DNA of 64,000 nt, from contig NADL03000529.1 of the NCBI GenBank assembly GCA_002205965.3, positions 62,001 to 126,000 of the forward strand, read 5' to 3'. How positions within the stretch are numbered: position 1 is the first letter of the stretch; each line of letters opens with the position of its first letter. Below, piece by piece: positions 36,540 through 44,483 of this stretch. Below the pieces are notes generated by a model. It saw only the letters and a program-made list of their open reading frames with translations. It ran no database searches and had not been told where the DNA came from. The position numbers and the translations under genes are program-made. This stretch comes from Kappaphycus alvarezii. Lineage: Eukaryota; Rhodophyta; Florideophyceae; Gigartinales; Solieriaceae.

Positions 36540-37488
36540 CTGTCAACAAGCCAAAGGACTGTAAGCCAATTCAGACTAGGACAATGGCCTCCTCCTTCAA
36601 CTAGGCGAGCGAGTTGCCCTTGCCCAAACCGCTGCATTGAGTCGATAACCATGAACAGGACAACATTCGCAGGTACCACTCGTGTCTTCCACTCATCTTG
36701 CGCCCGAACTGCGGATACGTAAGGTTGGAGAGCAGTGTTCGGCAGCACAGGGAGACGCGAAGAGCAGAGGGCACAGTGTGAGATACAGAGGAAAGGTAGG
36801 CAGCCGCCGCAGTAAGCTTAGCAGAGCGGAGCCCGATGCCAAATGTTGGCTTGCGGGGCCCAAACGGCGCAGTAGGAAGTTGTAACTCCCGAAAACTGTC
36901 GTCGTCCAGAACCCAGCCCATCAAGCCCCGCAGCGTGTCTTCAGCAGCGGTGTCGAATTCCGTAGCTCCCTTACGCGTGGAATGGGGGAGAAATGCAGGT
37001 AAGAGGTAGTTGATCCGACATATTCCAAAGCAGGTCCGCAGTAGGTGAAGAGCTACATTAGTGTCCGCCAGGGTTTACAGGGATTTGAAGAGAGGTTGTA
37101 ACGACGTGAGGTGCTCTGATAACTCGCACTCCATCAAAATGTCCGACCGGATGCGAACATGGAGCACTGTTGTCCAGTCGTCATAGCTCCGGCAACGTTC
37201 AAATGGGAAGGACTGCTGAACAAGTGAGGGGGAGTCAGTTGGCCACCAGACAGCGCAGTTATCCATACACAGGGGTAAACCAAAACTGCGCTCCTCCGGG
37301 GACGAGAGGAACTGGGGTGCCGCTCTGATGGCTTTAAAACTGCCAGTTATGTCCCCATCGTCCAAGTACCACAGCTGAAGGAGTAGAGAAGGCCTGCCTG
37401 TGGTGTCGCCTACATTTTCCGGATGAGTTTGGGGTTCCCGCATCACTTTTTGACCCCCCTGCTGCACGCCTACCATGCTCCGTATCAC
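36540..37488 (-). pseudogene. Second non-LTR retrotransposon fragment (RT palm and thumb)
   Basis: The 137-codon minus frame starting at 37,488 contains an RT active-site box, WYLDDG (residues 40-45), followed about 25 residues later by a GLPL-x-x-x-x-C-AVWWP segment. That is the arrangement after motif C in LINE reverse transcriptases. Further along, the frame at 36,601-36,924 carries FGIGLRSA...AAAYLSSVS. It is the counterpart of MGGLGLLQTSD...AAYAASV in the element at 40.5 kb. Frames are shifted between the blocks, so it is dead. It differs from the 39-41 kb element enough to be another family. Confidence 0.7.
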
Positions 37489-37500
37489 ATCATCCCCCCA

Positions 37501-37575
37501 TCATAGATAGCCCGGGATTACACTGTAAGTGTGTTCCACGTTACGAATGGACGGCCCTTCGCAGATGCCGTCGCG
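37501..37575. other. Short spacer before long LTR 2
   Basis: No feature recognised. The five bases before the LTR (TCGCG) do not match those behind it (GCTTC). Confidence 0.6.
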
Positions 37576-37695
37576 TGTAATACAAAAATGGCCCTCCCCT
37601 CATTTAATACAGGAAATGGTCCTCCCTTCACGTAATACAGGAAATGGTCCTCCCTTCACGTAATACAGGAAATGGTCCTCCCCTCGTGTAATCCA
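37576..37695 (+). repeat. 28-bp tandem repeats at outer U3 end of LTR 2
   Basis: About four units with the core CAGGAAATGGTCCTCCCTTC, the inverse of those at 27,024-27,141. Confidence 0.9.
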
Positions 37696-37943
37696 GCAAC
37701 CTACAACGATCCCACCCCTAACTTCTCCCACCCTCATTTCCAAATTTACTTCCATTTTATCTAGATATTTTTTTACTGTATTTAACTCTCTGAATCGACC
37801 CCAAATCAAGTCCCCTTTCCCTTTTAGCTTACCTTCTCCTCGAAATTCGCCTTTTTGAGAAGAAGGACGCAAATGCACTACTGCAAAATCCCTTGCAGAT
37901 TTATTTTACCTATTCCTAATCTATAGACCTTGCCCTGGGAGCC

Positions 37944-37951
37944 TATTTAAA
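37944..37951 (+). promoter_or_regulatory. TATTTAAA box upstream of acidic ORF copy 2
   Basis: It lies 117 bp before the ATG and is followed by a C-rich tract (CCCCTCTCCCCCCACACACC). The ATG context is CAAAATGAAC with A at -3. Confidence 0.65.
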
Positions 37952-38060
37952 CCCCTTTATCCTAAGTTCCAACTGCCCCCGATCATTTTACTTATCACCC
38001 CTCTCCCCCCACACACCCAAAACACCCTACATTGCCTCCCGTTCCCCAACGTCTATCAAA

Positions 38061-38714
38061 ATGAACAACCTTCGCTTCTCTGTCCCTATTTCCAAAAACA
38101 GCCCTTCCCGTCCCATCAATGGCCTTCGTCTCGCCGCCTATGGGCCAAACGATGCCGACGACTACATCCGGCGGCAAACAAAGAAGCAAATCATCGAGTT
38201 CGTTCGCCGCCTCTTCATAGAAGAAGAAGCGAGGGAGATAAGTCAGAGAGAGGCTGAGAAGGTCGAGGAGGAAAGCAGAGAGTCCCTCGAGGAATGGTTA
38301 GCCCCTGAGCTAGTGTACGAGGCTCAGGAGGAGGAGGAGGAGGAGGAGGAAGAGGAGGAAGAGGAGGAAGAGGATGAGGAGGAAGAGGATGAGGAGGAAG
38401 AGGATGAGGAGGAAGAGGATGAGGAGGAGGAAGAGGATGAGGAGGAGGAAGAGGAGGAAGAGGAGGAAGAAGAGGAGAAGAAGGATGAGGGAATAGGGGG
38501 CATGGAAAGTGTTGGACTGGTGGGGCCTGGAATGGAGAGTATGGATCAAGTTGTGCCCAAGATGAAACTGGATGGAGATATCTTTTGTAGTCTAGATATC
38601 TCCCAGGGAGAAATAGAGAGCTGTGAGCCATTCGCAGATATTTGTGGGGACTGCTTGGACAGCATGGATATTTTAGAGGAGTTGTTTGGATCTGATTTAG
38701 AGAATGGGAAATAA
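38061..38714 (+). CDS. LTR-encoded acidic protein, copy 2 (intact)
   Basis: This is a 217-codon uninterrupted ORF in the U3 of a long LTR. Residues 1-60 form the conserved module (RPINGL at 17-22, AAYGP at 25-29, DADDY at 31-35, KKQIIEFVRRLF at 41-52). Residues 60-88 are charged and include EEWLAPELVYEA. About 65 residues of nearly pure Glu/Asp follow. The C-terminal part has two GMES motifs and a Cys-containing CEPFADICGDCLDS segment. There is no signal peptide or membrane segment. It is not similar to gag, protease, RT or integrase. Family unknown; a nuclear acidic regulator or chaperone-like role is conceivable but unproven. The GAGGAGGAAGAGGATGAG repeats coding the acidic tract vary in number between copies. 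Confidence 0.8.
   Translation: MNNLRFSVPISKNSPSRPINGLRLAAYGPNDADDYIRRQTKKQIIEFVRRLFIEEEAREISQREAEKVEEESRESLEEWLAPELVYEAQEEEEEEEEEEEEEEEDEEEEDEEEEDEEEEDEEEEEDEEEEEEEEEEEEEKKDEGIGGMESVGLVGPGMESMDQVVPKMKLDGDIFCSLDISQGEIESCEPFADICGDCLDSMDILEELFGSDLENGK
38328..38490 (+). repeat. GAG/GAA/GAT trinucleotide tract
   Basis: An imperfect GAGGAGGAAGAGGATGAG repeat inside the acidic ORF. It is longer here than in the 26 kb and 50 kb copies. Confidence 0.9.
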
Positions 38715-38842
38715 GAGGACCAAATTAATTGTTAGTTTCTTAAGTATCTTTTGCTTAGAGTATATTGTCCACACAAAGTATTTTCATGCATTTCTTGGTA
38801 TCTTCTGTAGTTCTGTTCGGACTTTAGGGGTAGCCAAAAGTC

Positions 38843-38850
38843 TATATAAG
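38843..38850 (+). promoter_or_regulatory. TATATAAG box, probable LTR promoter of LTR 2
   Basis: It lies 129 bp after the acidic ORF stop and before the R-U5 block common to all LTRs of the family. Confidence 0.6.
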
Positions 38851-39158
38851 CTGAGTAAACTGCTTCCTCATGGGGAGGTCAAGCAAGTTGGCAGACAACT
38901 TCAAGCCAAGTCCCGAGTAGTAGGAAGTTGAGAGTCAACTTCAGACCCAAAAAAACTTTTTCCTAAGCTGGTCGCAGAGCGTCGGTGGTAGACCCTGCCC
39001 CTTTTATACTTGCTTGTAGCATTCTCAACTCTCTTCTATATACACACCCTTTTGTTCGTTCAACAATACCACGGTAGCACTTTTGTCGCTCGCAACACCT
39101 CCTTCTCAGGGTAATTGGTTCTGAGTATCTTTTCCCCCGCCGATTTACCCCTATCAGC

Positions 39159-40200
39159 TTCCTCTCCCGGGGTAGCCCTTCCTGGGCCACAGCAGCCCTT
39201 CTCCAAGTCGATTCCCCACTCTCCCCCAGCGAAGCTACCTTTCAATCCTTGGCTTCAATTCATCCCCCGCTCCCCATCCCAATCACTCCCATGCCCCCTC
39301 ATGGTTTGCCTCCGGCGCTAAAGTTCTCGGTCTCGGATGTCCGCCGTGCCATTCACAGCCTGGATCCTTCAACCGCTCCTGGGGCCGATGGTCTATCCCC
39401 AGTGTTCCTGCGAATGCTGCTTCGCCCGGCAGGTGGGGTCACGCCCGCGAGGGATTGCCTACATGCCCTGACAAAGTTCCTCAACCTCTGTTTGAACAGC
39501 GATCTGCCGGCCGCGTGCCGCCCGTATTTCTGCGGAGGCCGTCTTACTGCGCTGCCGAAGCCAAACGGGGGAATCCGTCCGATTGCGGTTGGGCTTCTCT
39601 ACCGGCGCCTAGTTTCTAGGCTCGCGGCACACAAAGCCACCCCCGCCATCCGCTCTTACCTTCCGCCCCATCAGGTCGGGGTAGGCGTCAAGAACCGCAT
39701 CGATGCAATAATTCATTCTGTGCGTCGTCTTTCCCAGAGACCCGAGTTCCACGATCACGTCTTGGTCCAGATAGATGCTCGCAACGCTTTCAATTGCATC
39801 TCCCGCCAGCGCATTCTGGAAGCCGTACAGACACATGCCCCAGGCCTCGCACGGTGGGTACACTCTTGTTACGATGCTCCTACAGAGCTTGCTTTCGGAC
39901 CCTACTATGTCCGTAGTTCAGAGGGCACTCAGCAAGGTGATCCCCTCGGTCCCTTGCTCTTTGCCCTGGCTCTCCATCCGCTCTTGCTATCGTTACAGGA
40001 GAAGTTCTCACCTGCCCTGAACGCTTGGTACGCAGATGACGGTAACATTGTTCTTCCTCGATCCCAAGCCGCTGCTGCCATCCGTTTCATCCAGCTTGAA
40101 GGAGGTCCACTAGGGTTCCAGCTCAACCTTGCCAAGACCCAAGTTTACGGCTTCTCCCCTTCCCACTCCCCTTTGGCACTTCCTTGCCCCTTTTCAACCC
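39159..40200 (+). pseudogene. Reverse transcriptase part of the non-LTR element
   Basis: Counting from TTG 39,249, the RT motifs are: GADGLSP (45-51), PKPNGGIRPIAV (103-114), LVQIDARNAFN with the first catalytic Asp (172-182), GTQQGDPLGPLLF (226-238), NAWYADD with the catalytic Asp pair (258-264), and GFQLNLAKTQVYGF (289-302). All catalytic residues are intact. The true start lies upstream and is lost. Between about 40,160 and 40,205, near a C6 run, the reading frame shifts by -1 into the next segment. The reading is unambiguous, so the loss of frame is recent or a sequencing error. Confidence 0.85.
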
Positions 40201-41590
40201 CCCTGGTTTTATCGTGCTGGGATCCCCGATTGGCTCGGACGCTTTTGTTTCCCAATTTTTCGCAGGCCGCCAAAACGAAGTTGACCGCATCTTCCAATCC
40301 CTTCGAGACTTGGATGATGCTCAATTGGCTTTCCACTTACACTGCTTCTGCGCGAACGCCTCCAAGGTCATGCACTTGCTGCGTACGCTTCCCTCCACTC
40401 AATCTGCGGTTCTCGCCGCTAGCTTCGATCAGAAGCAGAGGGAAGCGTTCCACCAATTGCAGCTGCCCTGCCCAGAGCGAGCCTGGCTCCAAGCCTCTCT
40501 CCCCTTCTCAATGGGCGGTCTAGGTCTCCTGCAAACTTCAGACATTACCGAGGCTGCATACGCAGCATCTGTAATTGATTCTTTTGGACTTATCTCCGAC
40601 CTGCTTACCCTTTCCCAGGACCGCCACTTGGAAGAGATCCCTCGGTCTGCCATCTCGCTCTTATCCTCCCGCCACCCGCAGCTGTCTTCGTCGCTTACAC
40701 CTACGGCTCTTTTCGAGTGTTGTTCATCGCCGGTCCCCGGCGAAAGGCTCCAGTCTGCGATCACAACTGAACTCATGCTATCGAAGTCCGATAGCTTGTT
40801 CTCGTCCGCGGCAGTCCACGACCGAGCACGGCTCCTCTCCGTGCGCACATCCTCCGCATCGACTGTTTTCTCTTCGCTTCCTCACCCCCACCGCGGTACG
40901 TACATGTCCTCTTCCGCCTGGAAAGTCGCTCTGGCTCTACGTCTCGGCATCGCGCTATTCCCTGGATCTACTCGCTTTCCGGTCTGCTCCCGCCGCTCGG
41001 CCGACATCGCACCCGTCTTAGATCCAAGTGGTCAACACGCGTTGACCTGCAAATACGAAGACGGAATGACTCGTCGTCACCACATCCTCCGCAACGTTCT
41101 TGCCCGCTACTGCAAGGAAGTTGGAATCGTCGCCCTCGTTGAACATCCGCTCCTCCACCAGGTTCCCGACTCATCTGGGCATTCGGAGTCCCCCGTGCTA
41201 CGAATGGATATTTACATACCCGCTGCATACGGGCTTCACAGTACCGATATAGCCGTCGACGTTACTGTTGCCCACCCCTCCGCACGCCGCCACATTTCGC
41301 CAAGTACAGTTACTGCCGGCGCCGCCGCGACACTCGCAGAGCGCGAGAAATATCGTCATTACGGCACTTACTGCAACCGAAACGATATCCTCCTCTCCCC
41401 CGTCGGGATTGACATCTATGGCGCCTTGGGCGACGATGGTAAGGCTTTTTTCCGCCGCCTTGCTTCCTTCGCTGCTTCCCGTCGCGGTTCCTCCCCTCAA
41501 CAGGAGCTCCGCGACTTCGTTACCCGTTTTGCATTTAGTCTCCAAATAATGCAGACGCGAAAAGTTTCTACCCGCCGCCCGCATCCGTAG
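40184..41590 (+). pseudogene. Thumb and restriction-like endonuclease part of the non-LTR element
   Basis: This 468-codon frame takes over from the RT frame. It starts with GFIVLGSPIG (8-17), the usual segment behind RT motif E. It then has QASLPFSMGGLGLLQTS (103-119) and AAYAASV (124-130). From 279 it shows DPSGQHALTC, RRHH (297-300), a Glu at 320, MDIYIP (341-346) and IAVDVTVAHPS (356-366). That pattern resembles the Cys/His plus RH...D...D-x-T core of restriction-like endonucleases of R2-type elements. The exact clade cannot be named by eye. Stop TAG at 41,588-41,590. Confidence 0.8.
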
Positions 41591-41727
41591 TTAATTTATA
41601 AATACCCTCCGCACGCCTCTGTGCGACATTGTACGACAAATAAAGATCTACCACCACGAATGGACATCTACAATCCCACTTCCTATGGACTTCTCACTAC
41701 TGATATTGCCGTCGACGTTATTGTTGC

Positions 41728-41959
41728 TATGAAAGGATCTGATCTATTCGAAACATTTGTATTGTGATAACTGTCACGTATTTGTATCTGCTCACACGTA
41801 CGTTATAACCTTCAATGTATCTGTATCCTATCTACAAGTAGCCTGACGTTGACTGTAAAGTTTTCTCTGACATCGGCTACTACGCCGACTGTGCACTTCT
41901 GACTGTGCACACCCTTGACTATCGGACAGCTGCATCCATCCGGCTCCGATAATACTTAA
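41728..41959. mobile_element. ~230-bp insertion in LINE copy 2, unclassified
   Basis: It begins TATGAAAGGATCTGATC and ends CGATAATACTTAA. A possible 4-base duplication, TTGC, flanks it. I see no other copy in the window and no coding content. A small solo LTR or MITE is possible. Confidence 0.55.
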
Positions 41960-42060
41960 TTGCCCACCCCTCCGCTCTCTGCCACATCTCACCAAGTACG
42001 GTTACCATAGGCGCTGAACCGAAACCCGCAAAGCGCGAGAAACATCGTCATTACGGCACT

Positions 42061-42485
42061 GGTAAATGGGGGGTAAATTAGGTTTACTTGAATGGGTTGG
42101 TAAACTTAATTTTCCTGCTAAGAGCAATCGCAGACTAGGACTACTGTAAGTAGGGTAACAACTTACTGCACATACCCTCAGAACGGAGGTTCTCTGGAAT
42201 ACACTGTATACACTATTTCAAGTTGCGGCCTAAGTGTCGCTCAAAACTCCTTCCAACAAACAACTGGCGTAATTCTGGACGAGTCTCGCCGCGTGACGAG
42301 CGAACAATGTTCGCTGCGCATCAGAAATCGGAATGGCTGCCCGTGCGGCAATGCCAGTCGCAACCCGGTTGGCGAAGTCCCGAGCGGAAGGGTGCCAGCC
42401 CCCCGACGTAAATGGGGGGTTAATTTACTGTGGTAGATATGTGGGTTGGTACCCAATAAATTTGTACCGGAGCGTAGATATCGTA
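42061..42485 (+). mobile_element. Repeat B element, 425 bp, with 13-bp target-site duplication
   Basis: TCATTACGGCACT occurs at 42,048-42,060 and again at 42,486-42,498, flanking this unit. In the uninterrupted element at ~41,355 it occurs once. A 13-base duplication is typical of target-primed (LINE/SINE) insertion. The unit has no ORF of note. Related copies are at 34,968-35,290, 35,985-36,055 (inverted 3' end) and, partly, 57,048-57,240. It is probably a SINE-like or short LINE-derived element. Confidence 0.8.
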
Positions 42486-42501
42486 TCATTACGGCACTTA
42501 C

Positions 42502-42617
42502 AGTTCCTTCCCCATTACTGCGTCGGTATATCCTTTTTGAGTGGATTGTGGTTGTCTGGAAAACTATGGGATAGATCGGATATATCTTCCAAGAGTTAAA
42601 CACCCAAGCCTTTTCCC
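42502..42617 (+). repeat. Dispersed repeat C, 116-bp insertion
   Basis: It lies between two TAC triplets (42,499-42,501 and 42,618-42,620) inside LINE copy 2. It starts AGTTCCTTCCCCATTACTG and ends CCAAGCCTTTTCCC. This is the cleanest copy defining the repeat borders. Confidence 0.8.
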
Positions 42618-42837
42618 TACTGCGACCAAAACGATATACTCCTCTTCCTTGTCACGATTAGTATCTACGTCGCCTCGAGCGACGACGGCCAAGGTATTTT
42701 CAGTCACCTTGCTTCCTTCGCTGCTTCTCGGCGTGGTTCCTCCCCTCAACAGGAGTTTCGCGACTTCGTTACCAGTTTTCCGTTTATTCTCCAATTCATT
42801 CAGGGGCGACAGGTTTCCATCTGCAGTCTCCATTCGT

Positions 42838-42960
42838 AGTTCCTCCCCGATCACTGTGTCGGTATACATTTTTGAGTCAGTTGTGGTTGTCTGGAAAACT
42901 ATGGGATAAATTGGATATATCTTCCAAAAGTAAAACACCCAAACCTTCCCTCATTGTATC
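42838..42960 (+). repeat. Repeat C directly behind the ORF stop of LINE copy 2
   Basis: The sequence begins TTCCTCCCCGATCACTGTGT at the TAG stop and ends ACACCCAAACCTTCCC. This supports the view that repeat C is the 3' UTR of a related LINE. Confidence 0.75.
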
Positions 42961-43027
42961 CACGCCGCTGAAAGTGCGCTGTGCGGGACAAGTCGTCACT
43001 GGGCATTGCAACACTGAAAGAAATTCC

Positions 43028-43063
43028 TTAGAGGGCCGGCTTACTGCTAACAACCAGGCATGC
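43028..43063 (-). pseudogene. C-terminal end of ORF split by the Ty3 insertion
   Basis: When the Ty3 element and one CATGC are removed, the minus frame from 49,170 continues as CLVVSSKPAL and stops at 43,030-43,028. The main part is at 48,854-49,170. Confidence 0.5.
43059..43063. repeat. Target-site duplication CATGC, left copy
   Basis: Matches 48,854-48,858 exactly. Confidence 0.95.
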
Positions 43064-43426
43064 TGATAGGGGTAAATCGGCGGGGGAAGAGATCCTCAGA
43101 ACCAATTACCCTGAGAAGGAGGTGTTGCGAGCGACAAAAGTGCTGCCGTGGTATTGTTGAACGAACAAAAGGGAGTGTATATAGAAGAGAGTTGAGAAAG
43201 CTACAAGCAAGTATAAAAGGGGCAGAGTCTACCACTGACGCTCTGCGACCAGCGTAAGAAAAAGTGTTCTTGGGTCTGAAGTTGACTCTCAACTTCCTAC
43301 TACTCGGGACTTGGCTTGAAGTTGTCTGCCAACTTCCTTTATGCTTTGTGTTTGACTTAACTTGTTGAGCGCCCCGCTCGGGTATGCTGGCTCCCAAGTA
43401 GTCCTACCATTTCATGCAAACAGCCC

Positions 43427-43434
43427 CTTATATA
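43427..43434 (-). promoter_or_regulatory. TATATAAG box in 3' LTR
   Basis: It sits roughly 90 bp before the shared R-U5 block, equivalent to the box in the long LTRs. The 5' LTR has it at 48,609-48,616. Confidence 0.6.
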
Positions 43435-43555
43435 GAGTTTTCAACCCTCACTATCTGTAGCATCTATACAGTACCTATGTGCCAAATCTGCACCGCCACA
43501 GTACAGTGCAAAGCATCCCTCTAAAAATAATTAAAAATATAATTGTAAGTACGGT

Positions 43556-43670
43556 GCCAGCTCAGCCAGCACAGCATGCCAACTCGGCCAGCACAGCATG
43601 CCAACTCGGCCAGCGCAGCATGCCAACTCAGCCAGCGCAGCCAACTCAGCCAGCGCAGCATGCCAAGGAA
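43556..43670 (-). repeat. 22-bp tandem repeats in U3
   Basis: Units of GCCAACTCGGCCAGCACAGC plus AT; one unit more than in the 5' LTR. Copy-number change is the main LTR difference. Confidence 0.9.
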
Positions 43671-43693
43671 TATCTACAATTTTCATTATATCA

Positions 43694-43708
43694 CGCCCCC
43701 TCGCTCAA
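43694..43708 (-). other. Polypurine tract
   Basis: GAGCGAGGGGGCG on minus directly abuts the 3' LTR, where plus-strand priming is expected. Confidence 0.8.
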
Positions 43709-43814
43709 GACGAACGTCCCGACTCGTCATCATTCTTCTTCTGATTCTATTAATGTAATTTGCTTATTGTTAAAACATGAGGCCTTTCAAACGAATAGGG
43801 ATGCAGTTGATTAC

Positions 43815-44480
43815 CTATAAAATATTCCAAAAAGTAGGTGCGCGTTTGATAGTTCCAATCATCTTTTTGGCTTTTCCGTTTGACATAAGAGCGTAGTCGA
43901 GACATGTCTTCAGCTGAATCCCTTTCTCCTTCAAAACTCGAAGCAGTGAAGTTGCAGTAAAACAAAGGGCGTTATCCGAGATTATCCTTTTTGGAAGACC
44001 AAACGGTTCAATTATTTCTTTTTCGATGAATCTCAGGACCACTTCAGCATTGGTCTCCTCACCTGCAACTGCTATTGGCCATCCAGTAAGATGTTCCACC
44101 CCTATAAGGAGATATTTGTTTCCGGAAGAAGTTTCCTTGAACGGGCCGCGAAGTCAATTGAGAAGGTTTCAAAGAGACGGAAACTGGAAAACTTAGAGTT
44201 GTCTTATACTTTCGTATTGGAGTGAATTTTTGGCAGTTGTCGCAGCTTTTCACGAAATTATAGACGTCCTTATGGATACCGGGCCACCAGAATCTCTCAG
44301 TTACGAATTTTTTGGTTGTTTCGAGATCCCAATGCCCTAGCTCATCATGAAAGTCCTCAAGATCTTCATTCTTTCTTTCAAACGGGCCACTAGTCGGGGA
44401 CCGGCTTTAGTGTGCGGGAAGAGTTTCCCATTCCACAATGTAAAAGCCTTTTGATTCCTGCGTACCCAATTTCTATGTTC
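43815..44480 (-). pseudogene. Integrase of the young Ty3 element, broken and truncated
   Basis: In sense order there is a zinc-binding HHCC domain (FHDELGH followed by SCDNCQKF), then the catalytic core: SIDF with the first Asp, EHLTGWPIAVAGEE, and PKRIISDNALCF with the second Asp. At the third position the frame reads SNGKAKKMIG, where this family normally has Glu, so Lys replaces the catalytic Glu. Frames change near 44,165 and 44,110. The protein ends about ten residues later, without the C-terminal domain, and the polypurine tract follows after roughly 100 bases. Enzymatic activity is not expected. Confidence 0.8.
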
Positions 44481-44483
44481 AGA

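Larger units (their letters stand above)
37576..39156 (+). mobile_element. Long LTR 2 with the best acidic ORF, no target-site duplication
   Basis: This 1,581-bp unit has TGTAATACA at the left and CCCCTATCA at the right, the same borders as solo LTR 1, in plus sense. From left to right it has 28-bp tandem repeats, a TATTTAAA box, the acidic ORF, a TATATAAG box and the ~275 bp shared with the young Ty3 LTR. No retroelement interior adjoins it, and the flanks TCGCG and GCTTC differ. A plain solo-LTR event is therefore not supported. It abuts the 5'-truncated non-LTR ORF at 39,157 exactly, which suggests recombination between repeats. Confidence 0.85.
39157..41645 (+). mobile_element. Non-LTR retrotransposon, 5'-truncated, RT plus restriction-like endonuclease
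   Basis: It contains one ORF split by a frameshift, then a short 3' UTR with AATAAA at 41,638. The 5' end is cut exactly at the border of long LTR 2. The open frame continues upstream of 39,249 to 39,159 without a stop, so upstream coding sequence is missing. The order RT, thumb, Cys/His motif, endonuclease-like domain is typical of non-LTR elements that use a C-terminal restriction-like endonuclease instead of an N-terminal APE. Confidence 0.85.
41657..42838 (+). mobile_element. Second 3' copy of the non-LTR element, broken by three insertions
   Basis: Segments 41,657-41,727, 41,960-42,060, 42,486-42,501 and 42,618-42,838 line up in order with 41,198-41,590 of the neighbouring element at lower identity. 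The first begins ACGAATGGACATCTAC, the last contains CCTCAACAGGAGTTTCGCGA and ends at a TAG. The gaps between them are foreign insertions. Copy 1 ends about 12 bases before this copy starts. Confidence 0.85.
43064..43693 (-). repeat. 3' LTR of the young Ty3 element
   Basis: 630 bp, TG...CA ends. In + coordinates, 43,064-43,338 (R-U5) is shared with the long LTRs; the rest (U3) is unrelated to them and has no ORF. U3 holds five imperfect 22-bp units with core CATGCCAACTCGGCCAGC. Confidence 0.95.

Noticed and set aside
38215..38631. Pro/Leu-rich minus frames opposite the acidic tract
   Set aside because: Same reason: low-complexity shadow of the intact sense ORF.
40429..41228. Minus and alternative plus frames of 86-148 codons across the LINE
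   Set aside because: GC-rich coding DNA lacks stops in several frames. The sense frame has clear RT and endonuclease motifs.
41198..41584. 128-codon minus frame in the LINE
   Set aside because: Antisense shadow of the endonuclease-like domain. It helped only to detect the inverted fragment at 30.7 kb.
43576..43670. CRISPR-like array
   Set aside because: The repeats are directly adjacent with no unique spacers, in a eukaryotic LTR.
43556..43820. Plus frame with repeated PAQHANSA motifs in the Ty3 LTR
   Set aside because: Translation of the 22-bp LTR tandem repeats, antisense to the element. Not a gene.
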